Shown one piece after another: positions 42,801 to 49,874 of a stretch of DNA of 64,000 nt. The stretch is from Apostichopus japonicus (lineage: Eukaryota; Echinodermata; Holothuroidea; Aspidochirotida; Stichopodidae), in assembly GCF_037975245.1 (NCBI RefSeq), contig NC_092575.1:14238310-14302309 (forward strand), in the 5' to 3' direction. A model generated the notes under the pieces. It searched no databases and was not told where the DNA came from. It was given only the letters and a program-made list of their open reading frames with translations. Positions within the stretch are counted from its first letter, which is position 1. Every line of letters begins with the position of its first letter. A program made the position numbers and the translations under genes.

Positions 42801-45800
42801 TAAAGTATATGAACATAGAACAAAAGTCAAGAGAAAATTGTTCCAATTTTGGAAACTATATCAAACCAAAAGATAAAACCTGATTTGAGCAAAAAGGGAG
42901 ATTTTCTTACCTTTATGGATACCTTTTCATTCATGAATGAGAATGGAACTGGCATGTCATCTCCAAAATGTGATTCCAGTTGCTTGTAATTAATTGTTGT
43001 TCCGTCTATTCTTGGAGGTGTACCTGATGAGAAAATCAAATGAAGAAGATCTTGGCAGTCTTTGCGAAAACTAGAAAGCAGGATAAAATAAGTGACTTCA
43101 AATTGCCAAACTTTGTCGATGAATTATTTTCTAACATGTCAAATGACAAGAATGAATATGTAAAATACTCAATCTGCATATTTTGTACCACCATTTTATT
43201 AACCTTTTAAGATACAGAGCTCTGTAAGTGCCATGTACTGTATCTCAACAGTGACCCTGATATCAGTGAATGCTGTATGGTATGAGTAAGAGTGTGAAAG
43301 GAAGGTTTCTTTAGATTGAACATTAAAGAGTGGTAACAAACTGTTCAAAGTTATGTCAGCAAAGAATGTTCAGAGAGATAAATAGAAACACAATGACCGT
43401 TATTTTTCCATTTACCTGTTTTTAATCTTCCCACAGTGAAACCTGCCTCTTCAAGCGTCTTGGCTAATCCCACAGCAGGGGCATCCCCTAACCTGCCGGC
43501 AGGTCGAATGTCCAGGCCAAGATGAATGCAACCTCTCAAAAATGTTCCCGTCGTTATGACGACTGAACTTGCTTTGACGCAGCGTCCATTCTCTAGCGGA
43601 GATACAACAGAGGGAAAAATTAACATTTTCTTTCACAGTTTATTAAAGTCACCACTGTTCCAATTTTTTAAGAAGTTTTCCCCTTGAGCTACCATGCATC
43701 TAAGGGATTCGTACCTTTGTGCAATTGTTCCTCAAAATTTACAAGATTCTAGTTACTTTAAAAAAAGTTACATCTCGAAAGGGGAAATAATCTAAATTTT
43801 TATCAAAAAAGAGTTGGTTTATAAGTTAGCTTTGCATATTCCTAACTTTCTTCTTGTCTCAAACTGCAGTGTTATAGTAAATTTATAACAGTATGACTAC
43901 GAATACAAGTCGAATTCAATTTTGGTACAAGTATGAGGACAAAGTTCTTAGTGACAGTCAGATGTATTAATCTTGATATAATGGCATCTATACTAGATTT
44001 CCAAAATGACATTACAAATAAAGTATCTAGACGGAAATAAAACTAGTATGGACAGCTGTGAAAGAATACAAGTATGATACAGACTCACTACAAGTCTACT
44101 GTATAGGATTTGTTTGATGTTTTTTCTTCCCCCCCTACCACCCTCCCCAAAAACCCCCTTCCCAATCCCCACAACCAACCAGCAAATTCAGCCTGCTTCA
44201 GCTACAAATTGTCTGATGTCCGTAGTAAAGTTGACAAAGCCTAGTAATATACACATTCTATAAATATCTCTGCCTAACAATGCAGTGAACACAGATGGTA
44301 CATATTCTTAATACCCAGAACAACACCAGCACAGATCTTCTCGCAAACCATGTCATCAACATGTTCTGGCGTGACATCATCCAAAATCAAGTCGTCGACT
44401 GGAGAGGCTTCTACCGTCAGACACTTGGTGTTTAGAATCTCTTCTTGCATGTACCGTCTGTATAAATCCCTGTCAATCTGTGCCCGCAGGCCCTGATGCC
44501 AAGAAATTACAAAACATATGGTAAAAATTAAGCATTGGAAATCTCATTATACTAACTAATTTAGTATATTTCGGCATACTATAGCTTTCCATAACAGTAA
44601 TGTACCAAATATTTATTGTCAATTATACAAATTAACATCATTGTCACCGGGCAAAAGTGTGTGAAACTCTGGTGGTATAAGACATATCTAAAAAGCATGA
44701 ATATATACCTTAAGTTTTTCCACACCAGTTTTAGCAAAACAGTGTTAGCACAGGACTAGGAGCACTTTCTTTGAAAAAGTTAAAGGATATCTGTGAAAAT
44801 ATATAGGTACAATCATTGGCTGGCAATTAGTCAGTGTTTCATGTGATTTTTTCAATGTTTGAAATCACCTTTGCTAACATTCAGTCTCAAAATTAGTAAG
44901 CAAGCTTTGGAAATGATTTGGTGAGGAGTAGAACTTAAATAGGGCAATAAACAAGGCAAAGTAATGTTAAAAATAATTTCATAAAACTTTGGCTAATCTC
45001 ACCCAGACAGCAGGTCCTTTCTTCTTGTTTAATACTTTAAAGTGAATACCAGATTTATCTGAAAGTAAAAAGGTAATATTATACTTCTAATATTTCTCTT
45101 AGGAAACAAGCCATGGGCGGAGAAGTAGTGGGAGTGGAGATAGCTAGGAAGGCGGCTCAGTAAGAATGGAGGGCAGGACAGGAAGTTTTCTACATATAAA
45201 CTATTGAAGTTAATTACATTAAAACTAAATCAACTGCCAATGTTCCATTAAGTTTGAATCTTACAAAAAGGTCAACTCCCAGAAGAAAAGTGACCTTTCT
45301 TAAACCTCTTTATATTTCTGCCCAATCAAATAGTTACTCTGAATGTACATGCTCCATAAATTTATAGCAACCTCAACAGATGAACAACATTACATTACAC
45401 AAGCCAATTTAATTCAGAACAACCCAAACTGACAAAGAGATACAGACAATGGAACATCTTTGTCTTCAGATCTTCTTCTATGCTGCTGAATTCAAAACGA
45501 CCTTGCTCACCTTCTTCTCACCCCCTTACTACCCACCTTATATCTCCCTTTTCTCTGAGCATTTCTTCATATGAGTTGTACTGTAGTTCCTTTTCTCCCC
45601 CATGTTTTTCTTCTTCACTTAGGGAATAATGAACAGTATATGCCAACCACCCCACCCCCACCACACTCACATGGTCCCAAACTTCCTCCCCCTTGTCCCC
45701 GCCTTCAAAGACCTTGGTAACTCAACTTTCCAGAACTCTCACATCCCTCAATGACTTCTTCTTTGCTACACTTGACCATACTTCTTCCTCCATTGCTACT

Positions 45801-46962
45801 GTTTAATTCTCAAAACAATATGGTACATGAAATTTCTGAACATATTCCTGTATGAGCTTGCATGCATGATAAATATAAAACATCCCCACTAAGCCTACAA
45901 ACCTCATTAAAAAATGCTCAGGATCTCTGTTTTTGCTTTCACCTCCCTATTTAGGCATTCTTAATTTCCTCAATCTTCCACACAAGTTTATTTTACAATA
46001 ATAGTATGAACACTATATAGCTCATGTCTTCTCACCACATATTCTTCCACAAACGCCATCCAATGCATCAACCTCTCGAACCAGATGACCCTTGCCTATG
46101 CCACCAAAGGATGGATTGCAGGACATCTCTCCTGCAAGAGGTGATATTAAAATGTACATAAGAGGCACACTTCAACAGAGGAAAACAATGCTTTCTTTCT
46201 ATAGCTCTTTGGACAACATTTCTATTACTTTTGATCTTGTATAAACTTGTTTGAAGTTTGAATTGGCAACAAACTGCCATCCTAAAACTACAATGATGAC
46301 ACTCTTTGCTTCAGATGAAGACCTATGCTGAAATAACTAGATTTGAAAAAACACAATCAAGATGACACACTTTGTTTGCCAACATTTTTCACCTATTCGT
46401 AGAGATCAGGCCAATGAAAAAGTCAAACCAATTCTTCGTTATTATTGTTTCGGTTGAGATTAAAACATTAAATACGGGACACATGTTTTTCAACTTTATC
46501 AAACAATAACAAAGAACGGACACCTTTGTTTTAGTTTTAAATGTTTCATTTGCTTTGAACTCTGATAATCGAACAGGCCAAAATGTTGGCAAAAAAAGTA
46601 CTTTGTTGGAATCGAGTGATAACTTACAATACAATTATATAATAGCAATAATGATTGTGGAGCGAGGGATCGGCGAGTTTGCATTTGTATAAATGAAATG
46701 CATAAATGAAGACTTTAAACCTACCAATGGTCTCTATTTTATGTGTCAGAAGTAAAGTCTTCCTTCCCAGCCTAGCAGAGGCTGCTGCAGCTTCACAACC
46801 AGCATGGCCTCCTCCAACCACGATAACATCATAGAAATTAGAATCTACTTCAGAGGCATTGCCAGACAAATACCTCAGGTTTAGAGTTTTTCCTGTCAAT
46901 TTGCCTCGCAGAAGAGACAGATGAGCTGGCAGACCTAATCTTGCAGCCATTAGATGCATAAT
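2705..46962 (-). CDS. MTO1: MTO1, mitochondrial tRNA uridine-34 modification enzyme (FAD subunit), whole gene, 16 coding exons
   Basis: Seen: joining 16 GT-AG exons gives 2052 nt (683 residues plus stop), close to human MTO1 (692-717). The order is an Arg-rich N-terminus fitting a mitochondrial presequence (about residues 1-35), the FAD Rossmann motif [10 protein letters not shown] (46-55), the first GidA signature with YCPSIESK (317-332), the second with [12 protein letters not shown] (412-428), and a helical C-terminal domain ending in a conserved IGAASRI...TP block (from 646). Known: with GTPBP3 (bacterial MnmE partner), the family installs the 5-taurinomethyl (or 5-carboxymethylaminomethyl) group on U34 of mitochondrial tRNAs, using FAD and a folate one-carbon donor. 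Start: the first in-frame AUGs are at 46957-46959 and 46948-46950. A good acceptor precedes exon bases 46962 downward, so a 5' exon, probably noncoding, lies upstream and was not found. Introns of 13.8 and 15.3 kb are unusually long here and carry other elements. No frame break was seen. Confidence 0.95.
4090..4569. mobile_element. hAT-like MITE (CAGGGGCGTATCCAGG ends)
   Basis: The left end CAGGGGCGTATCCAGG and the right end CCCTGGATACACCCCTG are inverted repeats. AAATT flanks both sides (4085-4089 and 4570-4574). The interior has G-runs, T-runs and GGGGCGCGCGCC. Noncoding; in MTO1 intron 15. The duplication is shorter than the usual 8 bp of hAT elements. Confidence 0.62.
5307..6300. repeat. 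30/33-bp repeats in a 156-bp higher-order array, interrupted by a SINE
   Basis: Basic units ATGATCCATTTAGATACT with ATGATCCATACT (30 bp) and a 33-bp variant with AGTACTGTTAACCATACA. The arrangement 33-33-30-30-30 repeats every 156 bp (landmarks at 5496, 5652, 5808). The array resumes after the SINE at 6173. Confidence 0.9.
5932..6172 (+). mobile_element. tRNA-derived SINE, family 1, with target duplication
   Basis: A box TAGCTCAGTGG (near 5942) and B-box-like GGTTTGAGTCAC (near 5984). The body contains GTCGTCCAGTTACAGAGTTG, GGTCAGCTTG and TTGCAGGAGGATCT, then an ACAT-repeat tail. ATACTTT flanks both ends (5925-5931 and 6173-6179). It split the 5300-6300 minisatellite array. Confidence 0.8.
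6760..7062. repeat. 28-bp minisatellite, about 11 copies
   Basis: Unit CCCAGTTTTGCTGACATCCA plus AACTACAG, with variants ATTCAG and TACATACAAGC. Confidence 0.9.
8130..10330. repeat. Diverged local duplication in MTO1 intron 15
   Basis: 8134-8320 (ATTTACTTTCAAAGTACTCAAC, GGTAATATGTAGTCTACATGG) matches 9990-10210 (ATTTACTTTTAAAGTACTCA, GGTAATATGTAGTTTACATGG). 9774-9890 (GTTGGAAAGTAGGAAC, GTGGAATGTCCCATC) matches 10230-10320. Confidence 0.65.
10331..13790. other. Intronic (MTO1 intron 15), no gene seen
   Basis: Unique AT-rich sequence with poly(T/A) runs and a small tandem GTTGTCATGGTGACAT pair near 10560-10620. A 30-nt segment at 13188-13217 has acceptor- and donor-like edges but is too short to call an exon. 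Confidence 0.5.
13798..14080 (+). mobile_element. tRNA-derived SINE, family 2, 5'-truncated copy
   Basis: Starts in the B-box region (GTTTGAGTCCTGGCC) and shares the whole body with the 42008-42415 copy (CCTTGGGCAATGCAC, GGTTTGTGGCTGCACCCTAT, GTGCTCCAGGAGAGATTG). It diverges at the tail. Confidence 0.78.
16090..16395. repeat. Tandem repeat of about 78-91 bp, 3 to 4 copies
   Basis: Unit contains TTTAACATTTACACAATATC, CACTGTAAAGTTTAAGTGTG and ACTATTGCTTCACTATGTG. Landmarks GTTTAAGTGT at 16198, 16276 and 16367. Confidence 0.8.
16403..16550. repeat. Foldback repeat, copy 1, interior inverted
   Basis: Shares the left arm AGTAAGTTGGCCTGACGTTT and the right flank TTTTACACATTCTCTTACAG with TTTGCTAACAG. 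Its GATCCTAGCAGGATCTTCTT block is in the opposite orientation to that of the 55211 copy. Confidence 0.6.
16634..16835 (-). CDS. Orphan splice-bounded coding exon candidate inside MTO1 intron 15
   Basis: A 202-nt segment with an excellent acceptor (TTTGTCTTTGTGTAG) and donor (CTG|GTGAGT). It is open in one frame for 66 codons (phase 2 in, phase 2 out). It reads [20 protein letters not shown] then [20 protein letters not shown] and [12 protein letters not shown]. The other two frames have stops. It does not fit MTO1, whose exons are complete on both sides. I do not recognise the family. It could be an exon of a second nested gene or a fossil of a captured gene. No partner exon was identified with confidence. 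Confidence 0.42.
16870..17420. repeat. Minisatellite of about 60-71 bp, about 8 copies, G-rich
   Basis: Unit contains TATGGATCATTGTCAGGCTA, GCAACTTGAGCAGTGCAGGG and a variable GAGGGGAGGGGG run followed by TTGGTGGCAGC. The open frame at 17115-17384 is a by-product of the repeat. Confidence 0.9.
18144..18198 (-). CDS. MTO1: MTO1 coding exon 15 (short)
   Basis: 55 nt, residues 627-645, encoding [18 protein letters not shown]. It aligns with human VSLSHEVREKLHFSRPQT. Acceptor TTAACAG, donor GTGAG; phase 2 in, phase 0 out, exactly as the neighbouring exons require. It is too short to show as an open frame and was found from the protein gap. Confidence 0.92.
18600..18792 (+). mobile_element. SINE, family 1, 5'-truncated
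   Basis: Begins with a B-box-like GAGTTCGAGTCACTCC and then shares the body of the 5932 copy (GTCGTCCAGTTACAGAGTTG, TTGCAGGAGGATCT), ending in AAATACATA. Confidence 0.75.
19190..19460. repeat. Degenerate CATGTGATGTCA-type repeats
   Basis: Irregular repetition of ATGTCATGTGATGTCAC-like words; no fixed period. Within MTO1 intron 14. Confidence 0.6.
20340..20480. repeat. (AAT)n / AGTAGTA low-complexity tract
   Basis: AATAATAAT and TTATTATTATT runs immediately downstream of MTO1 coding exon 14. Confidence 0.85.
20494..20590 (-). CDS. MTO1: MTO1 coding exon 14
   Basis: 97 nt, residues 595-626. Encodes [20 protein letters not shown] then PPDLDFN, matching human [20 protein letters not shown] and PKDLDY. 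The donor lies next to an (AAT)n tract. Confidence 0.93.
21309..21427 (-). CDS. MTO1: MTO1 coding exon 13
   Basis: 119 nt, residues 555-594. Encodes [20 protein letters not shown] and ends in ASRIKIE, aligning with human RALDVLKYEEVDMDSL and ERLKIE. Phase 2 in, phase 1 out; acceptor CCCTTCAG, donor GTATG. Confidence 0.92.
21688..21880 (+). mobile_element. SINE, family 1, 3' part with expanded (CATA)n tail
   Basis: Carries the 3' body (ATGGACGTTAAATTATGAATC, GGTCAGCTTGCGGC, TTGCAGGAGGATCT) followed by about 75 bp of pure CATA repeats, the expanded tail of this SINE family. Confidence 0.72.
21885..22200. repeat. GAGGACA-type interspersed repeat
   Basis: Several copies of GTACATGTCCTCACAT and its complement occur between TATACA-rich pieces. 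The same motif clusters recur at 26390-27010 and 34390-34690. Confidence 0.5.
22487..22598. repeat. Near-perfect 112-bp palindrome
   Basis: The two arms of about 55 bp match at about 46 positions around a centre at GGTCAGTGACC. Outer arm sequences are GTGAGCACCGCTGTGAAGCA and its imperfect complement ending in GGTGTTCAC. Could be a foldback MITE remnant, or a hairpin RNA if transcribed. Confidence 0.75.
24346..24584 (-). CDS. Nested gene terminal exon, SANT/Myb-like domain
   Basis: 239 nt, 78 codons and TGA (complement of 24346-24348). Basic start [20 protein letters not shown], then an amphipathic helix and [19 protein letters not shown]. Acceptor AATACAG. Confidence 0.72.
24346..32059 (-). 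CDS. Nested gene of unknown function: CxxC motif plus SANT/Myb-like C-terminal domain, four exons
   Basis: Seen: exons 32000-32059 (from the first in-frame ATG), 31312-31426, 26221-26277 and 24346-24584 join in phase (471 nt) to a 156-residue protein. After a short Pro/Ser-rich start comes [13 protein letters not shown] (a CxxC...CxH cluster that could bind zinc), a linker, and a basic C-terminal domain. That domain has [19 protein letters not shown] and, later, [10 protein letters not shown], the two-tryptophan spacing of SANT/Myb-like helices. Inference: a DNA-binding protein of the kind that recurs in invertebrate and fish genomes, perhaps of transposon origin; I cannot name it. The gene sits wholly inside MTO1 intron 12 on the same strand, and its second intron holds the 27337-30917 transposon. 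The reading frame upstream of the chosen ATG looks coding but is broken (see findings), so this may be a truncated or decaying gene. Confidence 0.72.
24658..24915 (-). CDS. Possible alternative terminal exon, cysteine-containing, unknown
   Basis: An 85-codon open frame ends in TGA at 24658 and begins right after an acceptor-like TTTAACTGCAG. It reads [20 protein letters not shown] then [20 protein letters not shown], with a CPxC-x2-C cluster and a later [10 protein letters not shown] end. The composition is protein-like rather than random. It lies between the third and fourth exons of the nested gene. Its phase 0 does not fit the third exon (phase 1) but would fit the exon ending at 32000. 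No function recognised. Confidence 0.38.
   Translation of the reverse strand, partial: LVHEFWQEHTVYCTVPKSAMSLLHQCPNCRYCFYISPQHLRQTFHPNTVNERLLKLRNFTWCSPDDSAFARLDTRHSYVTHAWVK
26221..26277 (-). CDS. Nested gene linker exon
   Basis: 57 nt, encoding [18 protein letters not shown]. Acceptor CAG, donor GTAAG, phases 1 to 1, matching both neighbours. Confidence 0.68.
26380..26800. repeat. Tandem duplication with 231-bp period
   Basis: The block with GTACACTAGAATGGAAACAT, GACAATGCAGCACT and CCATGTGTATTAG recurs 231 bp later with scattered changes. Related GTGAGGACAG pieces extend to about 27010. Confidence 0.75.
27337..30917. mobile_element. Non-autonomous DNA transposon, 3.6 kb, with CpG-rich subterminal repeats
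   Basis: A perfect 21-bp terminal inverted repeat starts CAGTACCGCTCACGTATAAC at both ends (27337-27357 and 30897-30917), flanked by TA (27335-27336, 30918-30919). The next 190 bp on each side are packed with CGCGTAGA/CGCGTATAA motifs and share the inverted block TGAATAGGGATTA (27512 and near 30739). Small open frames inside show no transposase motif. TA flanks and the CAGT start suggest mobilisation by a Tc1/mariner-pogo-type enzyme. It lies in an intron of the nested gene within MTO1. Confidence 0.82.
31312..31426 (-). CDS. Nested gene exon with CxxC/CxH cluster
   Basis: 115 nt, 38 codons, starting [20 protein letters not shown] and ending in VERVLPVK. Acceptor TTTGTTTTAG, donor GTAAGTG, phases 0 to 1. 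Confidence 0.72.
32000..32286 (-). CDS. Nested gene exon with broken upstream frame
   Basis: Bounded by a good acceptor (GCTTACAG, just above 32286) and donor GTAAG (below 32000). The 3' part reads [20 protein letters not shown] then [20 protein letters not shown]. The 5' part contains a separate 47-codon ORF (32142-32285) in another frame, ending in TAG. Only the region from the ATG at 32057-32059 is certain to belong to the downstream frame. Confidence 0.55.
33018..33200 (-). other. Candidate 5' noncoding exon and promoter region of the nested gene
   Basis: A strong donor (CTGCCAT|GTAAGT, complement of 33013-33017 onward) lies at the end of a stretch that could splice to the acceptor above 32286. 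The sequence upstream is less AT-rich and includes GCGCAAG-type CpGs. No clear TATA box. This is inference from the splice signal only. Confidence 0.3.
34380..34690. repeat. GAGGACA-type interspersed repeat
   Basis: Motifs AAATTTGTCCTCGG, AATGTCCTCACAAG, TTGTCCTCACAT and TGTCCTCGTATACATAGG lead directly into the CATA run. Related to the clusters at 21885 and 26390. Confidence 0.5.
34690..34836. repeat. Pure (CATA)n microsatellite, about 147 bp
   Basis: An uninterrupted CATA run in MTO1 intron 12. Open frames in all phases (poly-HTYI, poly-CMYV) are artefacts. Confidence 0.98.
35227..35404 (-). CDS. MTO1: MTO1 coding exon 12
   Basis: 178 nt, residues 496-554. Encodes [12 protein letters not shown] then a Lys/Glu-rich helical stretch at the start of the C-terminal domain. 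It is followed by a 13.8-kb intron containing the nested gene and a transposon. Confidence 0.93.
35405..38327. other. MTO1 intron 11, no gene seen
   Basis: Ordinary intron. A small paralogous pair (CTTAGGGTCAGCCCTTCACA near 36900 and CTCAGGGTCAACCCTTTCAA near 37190) is the only structure noticed. Plus-strand open frames at 36264-36633 show no domain. Confidence 0.5.
38328..38532 (-). CDS. MTO1: MTO1 coding exon 11
   Basis: 205 nt, residues 428-495. Begins [10 protein letters not shown] and includes [20 protein letters not shown] followed by [20 protein letters not shown], one of the most conserved MnmG segments. Donor GTAAG. Confidence 0.97.
39450..39580 (-). CDS. MTO1: MTO1 coding exon 10
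   Basis: 131 nt, residues 384-427. Encodes [19 protein letters not shown] and [18 protein letters not shown], the GIDA_2 signature region that completes the FAD site. Donor GTGAG. Confidence 0.97.
39826..39942 (-). CDS. MTO1: MTO1 coding exon 9
   Basis: 117 nt, residues 345-383. Encodes [17 protein letters not shown] then [12 protein letters not shown], the expected stretch between the two GidA signatures. Acceptor TTTAG, donor GTACT. Confidence 0.95.
40683..40756 (-). CDS. MTO1: MTO1 coding exon 8
   Basis: 74 nt, residues 320-344. Encodes [20 protein letters not shown], completing the GIDA_1 signature, then LEPE. Acceptor follows TTTTCCTTCAG; donor GTAAG. Confidence 0.96.
41759..41871 (-). 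CDS. MTO1: MTO1 coding exon 7
   Basis: 113 nt, residues 283-319. Encodes [20 protein letters not shown] and ends in TGP, the first half of the GIDA_1 signature. The Arg codon is split across the intron (AG|A). Confidence 0.94.
42008..42415 (+). mobile_element. tRNA-derived SINE, family 2, near full length with (ATT)n tail
   Basis: The head has an RNA polymerase III A box (TGGTCAAGTGG, near 42019) and B box (GGGTCGAGCCC, near 42062). A body follows with CTTGGGCAAGGCACTTTATC and GTGTATAAATGGGGACTTG, and an ATT-repeat tail ends near 42415. Lies in an MTO1 intron, antisense to the gene. A second, headless copy is at 13798-14080. Confidence 0.8.
42911..43023 (-). CDS. MTO1: MTO1 coding exon 6
   Basis: 113 nt, residues 245-282. 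Begins TPPRIDG, completing the KTGTPPRI motif with the previous exon, and ends in [11 protein letters not shown]. Phases 1 to 0; donor GTAAG. Confidence 0.95.
43416..43592 (-). CDS. MTO1: MTO1 coding exon 5
   Basis: 177 nt, residues 186-244. Contains [11 protein letters not shown] and [18 protein letters not shown], then GRLKTG, all hallmark GidA segments. Acceptor CTAG, donor GTAAA. Confidence 0.96.
44315..44492 (-). CDS. MTO1: MTO1 coding exon 4
   Basis: 178 nt, residues 127-185. Begins [20 protein letters not shown] and ends in AGVVL, matching the family block between GPAVWG and the second FAD-domain strand. Donor GTATTA is non-optimal, but phase 1 rejoins correctly with the next exon to form a Glu codon. 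Confidence 0.94.
45003..45058 (-). CDS. MTO1: MTO1 coding exon 3
   Basis: 56 nt, residues 108-126, encoding [17 protein letters not shown]. This matches the GidA stretch SGVHYKVLNRRKGPAVW of human MTO1. Acceptor CAG after a T-rich tract, donor GTGAG, ends in phase 0. Confidence 0.95.
46036..46131 (-). CDS. MTO1: MTO1 coding exon 2
   Basis: Residues 76-107. Encodes [15 protein letters not shown] followed by REVDALDG, the highly conserved N-terminal GidA block. 96 nt, acceptor CAG, donor GTGAG, phases 1 to 1. Confidence 0.95.
46725..46962 (-). CDS. MTO1: MTO1 first coding exon (presequence and FAD-binding motif)
   Basis: Coding from the ATG at 46948-46950 (residues 1-75, phase 1 end). The acceptor at 46963-46964 follows a pyrimidine-rich tract and the donor is GTAGG just below 46725. 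It encodes the Arg-containing leader and the [10 protein letters not shown] dinucleotide-binding loop. A second in-frame ATG three codons upstream (46957-46959) is an equally possible start. Confidence 0.93.
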
Positions 46963-47040
46963 CTGTACATAAAAGACAAAAGATTTTTTCTGCTTGTTAC
47001 AGTTTATGCTATGAAGTATTATCAGATGTGCCAACTTCAT

Positions 47041-48741
47041 AGCCTGGGGACTGGGAAAGGGATATAAGGAGAGGGTTCCCCCCTCCCCTTTTTGAAATCT
47101 TCTGAATTATGATGTTGCCTAGGCCAACGTGCTTTATTGTGGCAATTTAGGAAATTGACAGACCAAATTTTGCAGAAGTCACAACTAATGATAAGTTATA
47201 TTTTTGTGTGATTTCCTAAGGACTTAACTTCATTTTGTGGTGCAACAACTGACCCTGTTAGCACACACTTTAAAGTTCAAGTTATTAACCCCTGGAATTG
47301 TATCAAATTAAAGATGCTTTTGGGTCATTCCATGTCAAATCAACCAGTGATCCCCAGGTGACCCTCTAAGATTTAGATGAAACTTCATCAGAATGATTGA
47401 GTACTGTATGTCCCAAATGAACACATACAAAAATAAAATCATACTCCATGTCGTTTTCGAGATATCCTGTTGAAATCTGGCCAAGGCGGCCATTTTGTAT
47501 GTGCCCGATTTGCAAAAAGTGACTTTTGTGATATTTTCCGATTTTTTCCGATGTACCAGGTAGAGAGCTCAAATTTGGTATTCTATCTTACTTCTTGCCA
47601 AAATTCATGAATCTGCACTCAATTTAACTGTATCTCCTTTAATTGTCTGGTTATGATCACCCAAAGTAGGCACTTTATTCAGCCAAAAATGTTTTTTTGA
47701 GATTTTTAAGGTCACCCTGTGCCCACATGAGAGGTCACATGAATCCCATATTCTTTGGGTATTATCTATGGTTGCATGCCTATACCCATAAGCAATTATA
47801 AGCCCACCAATGCATTAAGAAATGGCATGGGCCCAAAGCTGGCTCCAGCCAGAAAAAGATCAAAAAGACCCCTTCCTTCTTGACCCCGGTTGACCCAGCG
47901 ATCAATTGAAACATTTATTGAAATTTACACCAGTTAAATATATATCTACTTATACACCAAATTTCAGCTTTGGCACTTAACTCCTTCATGGTATGGTGGC
48001 AATTTGAATATAAGACATTTTTCGCATATTTTTAACAACTCCGTACACTAAGCTAATATCGAACAGTGTATTTCAAGTTTGAAGCTTGTGTAATTTATTT
48101 TTTCCGGTTAGAAAAAAGTGTGTTTTAATTATTGGTTTGAGAAATGGGTTGATGATGCATGTATTCCACTGCATTAAATAATCACTTCAGTTAACCCTCC
48201 AATAGGCTGGTCCCTCATAGTGCCTCAAAATCTCCCATAACACATGACACAATTTGGAGCCATACCCCAGTATACTGTTGTAGAGTTTCACTTGAAACAT
48301 GGATTAAACCACACAAATACAATTTAAATCTGCCAGACTGCAAGTACTTAAAAGAAAAGTCCAGGTCAAAATTTCTTTTTGATGTTTTAAAGAGGAACAT
48401 AATCCAAGCATTTTGGTGAAATTTGCATTCAATTCCTATGTACCTTTTTTGAGATATTGACAGTTGAAGTTGCCACCTTTGGTACTAAAAGTGAACTTGG
48501 CGCAAACAGGTTTGACGTCATTGTTGCACTAGTATGATAAGTGATAACGAAAGTTTTTTCTTTAAAATTTATGTCATATTTTATACTCCACAATTGGATG
48601 CATTCAAAATGTGAATGTACCATAGGTATTGGTATATATTTTATAATCTTCACATCCCCTTAAGACAAACTAGTAACCCTATCCAATCCAAGGTCAAATC
48701 AATAGACTGAAAAATACAGAAAAAACAAAACATTATTTGTC
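47041..48741. other. Upstream of MTO1 coding region, probable 5' intron with old repeat
   Basis: Contains TTTGGGTCATTCCATGTCAA with CAAGGCGGCCATTTTG and several 'GAGATAT' blocks that look like an old dispersed element, but no matching opposite end. No MTO1 5' exon was recognised. Confidence 0.35.
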
Positions 48742-49026
48742 GGCCGTGGCTATTCTTACGACTAGTCGTAACAAATATTTATAAACTATTCTTACGACAT
48801 CGGCGAATTCAAGCGCAGTTAAGTAAATAAAGCAACTGCGCATGTAGTAGGGGTAACCCTAACCCTAAATACTAACCTAACCCTAACCTTAACCCTAACC
48901 GGAAATTATTGTTACTCCCAGTCGTAAAAATAGTACTCCTAGTCGTAAAAATAGCCATGTTAAAGCAACTGCGCATGCGTATTTATAAATTATTCTTACG
49001 ACTAGTCGTAAGAAATAGCCACTTTG
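48742..49026. mobile_element. Small MITE with palindromic ends and an internal telomere-like tract
   Basis: Ends carry GTGGCTATT(T)CTTACGACTAGTCGTAA in inverted orientation, followed by TTTATAAA-type sequence. TTATTTGTC flanks both sides (48733-48741 and 49027-49035). The middle has AACCCTAACCCTAA, ACCTAACCCTAACC and a further run near 48860-48900, plus GCAACTGCGCATG twice. Confidence 0.65.
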
Positions 49027-49874
49027 TTATTTGTCAGTGTGCAACTGTGACATCACACAGGTAATATTGATGTCACAAATGCTTGCAGTTAACTTTTGAT
49101 GTTTAATACACTGAGTCTGAGGTACATAATTTCTCTTTGCAATCAAAGAAAGAGTTTGTAAGTTTCTTGGTTTAGATGTCACATTGCAAACTTTGAGCAT
49201 TATTTTAGTTTTTTGTTGCTTTTTGCTGCTACTGTACTGTAATTTGTAAAGTTAATGGGCTAGGTCTCAAAAATTCTACGTTAAATTGAACTGTATTTCC
49301 CTTCGATCATGTGGACATATTTTGATCAACATTTCTGAAAATATTGTTCGCTTCATGTTTTTATTAAGTGGGAATTATATGCATATTTCTTCGATCCTTG
49401 TTTCTTTTCCTAACCCGTAAAGTTACTGTAAAGAAGGCTACAAGGACCCTAGTCTAACGTCAGTGTAGGGATTCTCCTGTGAGTGACTCGGGACAGATTC
49501 AATTGCGATTTGTATTGGTTGCTACTCACTGTTGTGATTCCTAAAACTCAGATTTTATCAGATCCAGAAAACATCTTATGAATTCACTTCCCCTCTGCAT
49601 AGAGGTAACCACCGGCTATCCTGTGTAGGCCTAGGTCAACTTGACAAATATCTTTACTGGGAGTGTAAGTCGCACATTGGAGCCAACATGATAGTTCTCT
49701 ACTATTGAAATTGAATTGGTAGTAGTTGTGCGATGCATTGGAGGGTGGATGTCACTAGTATTGCGAAATTCGGAACGCTGTTAAGTTCGGACACCCCTAA
49801 GAAATACACTATATGTATAGCAACCTATCAGCCAATTACACGAACTACGACGCTACAGATACTTTCTCTCCAAA

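Noticed and set aside
48855-48905. True chromosome end
   Set aside because: The telomere-like run is short, degenerate and enclosed in a MITE with unique DNA and genes on both sides.
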